A stretch of 64,000 bases of DNA from Euglena gracilis (Eukaryota > Euglenida > Euglenophyceae > Euglenales), in NCBI GenBank assembly GCA_039621445.1, contig CP154955.1, forward strand, positions 11,768,241 through 11,832,240, written 5' to 3'. Position 1 is the stretch's first letter. The number at the start of each line of letters is the position of its first letter. Below, one piece after another: positions 60,199-64,000 of this stretch. The position numbers were made by a program, and so were the translations under genes. The notes under the pieces were generated by a model. It saw nothing but the letters and a program-made list of their open reading frames with translations, was not told where the DNA came from and searched no databases.

Positions 60199-61518
60199 TA
60201 AAATTTGGAATCTGCACACGTATCCATGGTTCGCCAGAGTTTCTCTCTCCGAATGGCACACTTTTCCCCTGCTGGGCCGTACGACGTGGAGTGGGTCCCC
60301 CGGGTCCACACCACTCCAGGGAGGGCATGAGGGCCTGCCCCCACTGGTGGCTCGGCCGCTGCCCACGCCGGAGGCCAGGGGGCATTATTTTTCGAGGTGT
60401 ACATTTTCGAAATTTTGAAATGTTTTAAGGTGTTTTTTAAAAAAAAATCAGAAAGGTTTTTGAGGCATTTTTAAATTTGTTAGGCGTCTATTTTCCAAGG
60501 GTGTCCAAGGACCATCCCGGCATCGAACGAGGGTCCAAGGTCAAAAAAAAGTTGAAAACTCCATTTTTTTGAGTTTGGTCGGATAGAGGATGTTTCAGCG
60601 GTGACAGAATCATCCCCCCCCCTTCCCCCCCTGGGAAACAAACTTTTTTTCTCCGGAATCGGCTTGTTTTTTTGTCGAGATTTTGCAATTTCGTTTTCTC
60701 TCAACTTTCAAAAACTTTTAAAGGTTTTTTTTATGTTTTTTTTTATGCGGTTTTATGGGTTTTTTTGAGGCATTGTTGGCCAAAGATTTTATGGTTTTTT
60801 TCAGGTTTTTTTTAAGAAAAAAGGTTTTCAAGGCGCCTTAAAAATACCCCCTGCCCAAGGCCCAGGCAGCGTCGAAAGACCCACAGACATGCAGGGCGGC
60901 CTCTGCAAGTGCCCAGCAGAAAAAACAACCGCTTCGGCCACACAACTGATTGGCAGTTCTTTCCCTGGTTGAATGTCACTTGGGCGGAAGAATTTTCAAA
61001 AATTCAAAATCCAAAATCGAAATTGATAAACTTCGCCATTTCCTTTTTTGTGTTTTTTTTGACATCTTTTGCACGATTTTGTTTGGGACATTCACAAGTT
61101 AAAGTCAGCGATTTTCACTGATTTGAGGACGTACCCGACCTGATATCATGTTGAATAACATTGGTTCTTTTGACCATATGCCCCTTCCCTGTATGGAAAC
61201 TGGTGTGGGGGGATGATTATGGTGCTGTGTGAGGAACTTGGTGGGTTAGGCTATACAAACTTTTTGAAATGATGCAGGTTTGCTGTCGAATGCTAATTTC
61301 AGAGGGAGTCATCTGTGGATGAAAAGGGAGGGAGCTGGATGCCACACCCTGGTGTTAAATGTTTTTGCCTGCATGCTGTGCAAGAAACACAAGGCCCTTC
61401 ATTCAGATTCAGAGAATCACTGCGATGTTTTTGAGGAATGGTATCAAGAGCAACCTTGGAATGGCCTTCATAGAAATGAAAACGAAAGGAAATGAACATT
61501 TCTTTTCAACATGAAAAC

Positions 61519-61822
61519 CAGGCTGAATTTTTAAGGCGGGGCCCCCCCCCCCCCCCCCCCGGGTGTCACCTGCCTGGGCAGGCACTCCAAGGCTCCCAGA
61601 TCCCACCCCCTCCCTGGGGGGGCACATGGCCAAAAGTGCCTGGGCAATCGGCCAAGGCACATCCGGCGCCGAAGGAGCTGGAAGCCCAGCAGAGGCCTCT
61701 TGGACACTTTTTGGCCCACGACCAGGAAGCACCGACCCCCAGGGGTGGGGGGTGGTGCCTGCCTGCCCAGGCACTCCATGGCACTCCGAGATCCCCCCCC
61801 CGGGTTGGTCAAATTCAGCCTG
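61519..61822. mobile_element. MITE family B copy, right arm
   Basis: Mirror of the element at 19343-19647 with the same termini and core. C/G homopolymer lengths differ slightly. Confidence 0.75.
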
Positions 61823-62045
61823 ATGAAACATCAATTCTGCACAAGCCAAGCCAAAGCATGATTTGTCGTAAACCACATGATGAGGCCGACAGGGGTCACA
61901 TTGCCCATGTCCGGCGGGGATTAGCTAGGATGGCAAAATATCTCACCCTATCTAGCCACCTTAGTAAACTGCCCCCCCCCCAAACAAGACCCAGGTCTTA
62001 TTTTTGGGTTGGTTGCTGGATCTCATTTTTGGGTTTATTCCCCCA

Positions 62046-62190
62046 TACATATATACAAAAATATCTATGTATATGTATATACATGTATATGCATATGTAT
62101 ATATATGTGTGTGTATGTATGTATGTATGTACGTATATATATGTATATATATGTGTGTGTATATATATATATATATATATGTATATACCA
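62046..62190. repeat. mixed TA/GT/GTAT microsatellite, right arm
   Basis: Reverse complement of 18983-19115 with small length differences. Confidence 0.9.
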
Positions 62191-62348
62191 GAATATTTTC
62201 ACTCAGAACTTTGCGTGATGTTTCAGACTTCAGACAAATTGATAAGGCTCACAATTTTTGGTCTCAAAAATCCAGATTGACGGGAATTCCCTCAGTTTTT
62301 GGGATTTTAGTAGATTTTCAGCCCACCCAGGGAGGGAGGGGGGTGGGT

Positions 62349-62501
62349 ATACATACATACATACATACATACATACATACATACATACATACATACATAC
62401 ATACATACATACATACATACATACATACATACATACATACATACATACATACATACATACATACATACATACATACATACATACATACATACATACATAC
62501 A

Positions 62502-62552
<51 letters not shown>
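62349..62552. repeat. (CATA)n then (TA)n microsatellite, right arm
   Basis: Mirror of 18607-18822. It is shorter overall (about 204 versus 216 bp), which shows that the arms have diverged or were assembled independently here. Confidence 0.97.
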
Positions 62553-62553
<1 letters not shown>

Positions 62554-63029
62554 TGAAGCTCAACCGGAGTTTGGCATAAGGAGGAGCGTCCGGGGTGTGG
62601 GTGGGAGGGGGGCTTTCACCCCAGTTTGCCCTTGATGGGGGGATTGTGGACCCCACCTACTCTCAAGTCGAACACTGCGCTCCACAAAATTGCCCCACCA
62701 CCCCCTGGGGAGGCAAGGCTGTACAACAATTCCTGCAACCCCGTGGGGGTGGGTCCAACTCCCCTCAGCAAGCCTTCCCCAATTACCAGAGGTGCCAACT
62801 TTAGGTCAGAAAATCTGTTCATTTCGGAATTTTCATTTTCGTTGCGCGGTGCTTTGGTGGGTGGGGGGTCGACCCCCCCCCCCAGACCTTCCATGCTGTC
62901 GGGTGGGCCATTTTCGGCGCTTTTTAGGCCGACACCCGGCCTTTAAGGAACTTGGAAGACCCCCCTGGGGAGGGAAGGGGTGTGGGTGGGAGGGTCCGGC
63001 CCCAGGGGGGGGGGCAGTGCCTGCCCACC

Positions 63030-63190
63030 CACGGATGCCTTCCTGGCGAGGCCGGCCAACAGCGGCCCGCGGCTGACCACGGCCCTGACGGAGTCCATCC
63101 AGGTGGCGGCCCCCGGCGTGTTGTCCCAGACCGCCCTGGAGACCCCCGCCATGACGGTGCGCAGCCAGGCCCGTCCGTGGGGCCGCAGGG
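63030..63190. other. GC-rich coding-like segment, strand unresolved (right arm)
   Basis: Right-arm mirror of 18000-18160, with both candidate frames preserved. It lies 0.75 kb inside the exon at 63932. Confidence 0.35.
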
Positions 63191-63664
63191 GACCGTGCCT
63201 TCATTTACCCTCGAATGAGCCCCCCCCCCCCCCCGCCCCTGGGGGAGGGGATGGGTGGGTGGGGTTTTGAGAGTGGGCGGGCGGGTTGGGGCTGCTGGAC
63301 CCACCCTCCCCGAGGGTGGAGTGTGCCGTGGGTTTGCCCACTGGGACCAGGCGGGGTTGGCCGGAAAGCTTTTGAGGGTGTTTGGCCCATTTTGGGTGGC
63401 TTTGGGCTGGGTGAGCGGGTGGGTGGGTTTCGGCCGGCAAAAAGTGCCCACCCCCTTTCCTGGAGATGACCCAACTCAATTGGGGGCGTGGGGCGACAGC
63501 CTGGTGTGACAATTTTCACAAATTTTCACCTGAACGTCGTCTTGTTGTTTTAGCCTTCGTGGCAGCATTTCTCTATCAGGATATGCCTCATGTTAATGCC
63601 GTCTCACAGGGGGGCAAGTGCAGTAGGGGGAGGGGTCAGTCAAAAATTATGACGCACCGGAGTG

Positions 63665-63815
63665 TGGGTCCATACATACATGCATGCATACGTACATTCA
63701 TACATACATAGATACATACATATTTACTTACTGACTTGTATGCATACATGCATACATACATACGCATACAAACAGGCAGACAGACATGCATGCATACCTA
63801 CATACATGCATCCAT
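63665..63815. repeat. degenerate (CATA)n array, right arm
   Basis: Reverse complement of the array at 17340-17495, slightly shorter. Confidence 0.85.
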
Positions 63816-63931
63816 CCACTGGTTTTATCCACTTTATCCATGTCCAGTGACATTTTGCGTGCATGACCTCGCATCCCAAGCAACGCTCCGGAGTGGACGT
63901 TCTCATTGACGTGCATTTCGTCCCAACACAG

Positions 63932-64000
63932 GAACTTTTTTCGAGTTTCCGTTTTACTGTCATGGCTCGGCCCATTCACTCTGTGAGGACCATCATTGAG
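63932..64000 (+). CDS. same exon, right-arm copy (cut by window end)
   Basis: Mirror of the exon at 17036-17219. A tcccaacacag acceptor is followed by 23 open codons (ELFSSFRFTVMARPIHSVRT and on) to the last base. Compared with the left copy there is a synonymous C-to-T change in an Arg codon. An upstream AG present at left is lost here, which favours the acceptor used in this call. Confidence 0.55.

Overview
The window is eukaryotic nuclear DNA. Coding sequence occurs as short, mostly GC-rich pieces with recognisable splice sites. They are separated by long stretches of mono-, di- and tetranucleotide arrays, G/C homopolymer runs and A/T runs. There are no bacterial-style operons, ribosome binding sites, rRNA, tRNA or CRISPR arrays. 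The organism cannot be named. One gene is a PdxT/SNO-type glutaminase of vitamin B6 synthesis, which typical vertebrates lack but plants, fungi, many protists and some invertebrates have. Another looks like the SH3BGR/glutaredoxin-fold family best known from animals.

The layout is dominated by a very large inverted repeat. The left arm (17151-29753) and right arm (51413-64000, still matching at the window edge) are near-identical reverse complements of at least 12.6 kb. They flank a unique 21.7 kb spacer (29754-51412), and mirrored positions sum to about 81,135-81,166. Genes in the arms read outward from the spacer. Innermost is a His/Pro-rich gene: left copy 26995-29075 on minus, right copy 52092-54184 on plus. 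Further out are an exon with a Trp/Leu-rich helix, a CpG-rich segment, and the 5' part of an outward-reading gene. The left copy of that gene crosses the mapped arm limit at 17151 and continues on the minus strand through a chain of phase-compatible exons. The chain is best supported from 17.2 to 12.1 kb, with weaker exons down to a terminal exon near 0.6 kb.

The two arms are not equivalent. In the His/Pro-rich gene the left copy keeps a clean acceptor and open frame, apart from a transposon in one exon. The right copy has lost that acceptor and carries an 11-nt and a 1-nt insertion in the coding repeats. Two further blocks, in the CpG-rich segment and in a motif cluster next to the His/Pro-rich gene, differ structurally between arms.

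The spacer holds the PdxT gene (plus, about 36.4-39.9 kb) and the glutaredoxin-fold gene (plus, about 48.5-50.8 kb). The rest of the spacer is repeats and AT-rich DNA.

Two families of short terminal-inverted-repeat elements (MITE-like, probably hAT-related) recur. One copy of each lies inside a coding exon: family A in the His/Pro-rich gene with a perfect 8-bp target duplication, family B in the acidic exon of the glutaredoxin-fold gene. Whether these are gene-breaking or are spliced out like introner elements is the main functional question raised here. All exon calls rest on reading frame, splice-site and phase logic only.
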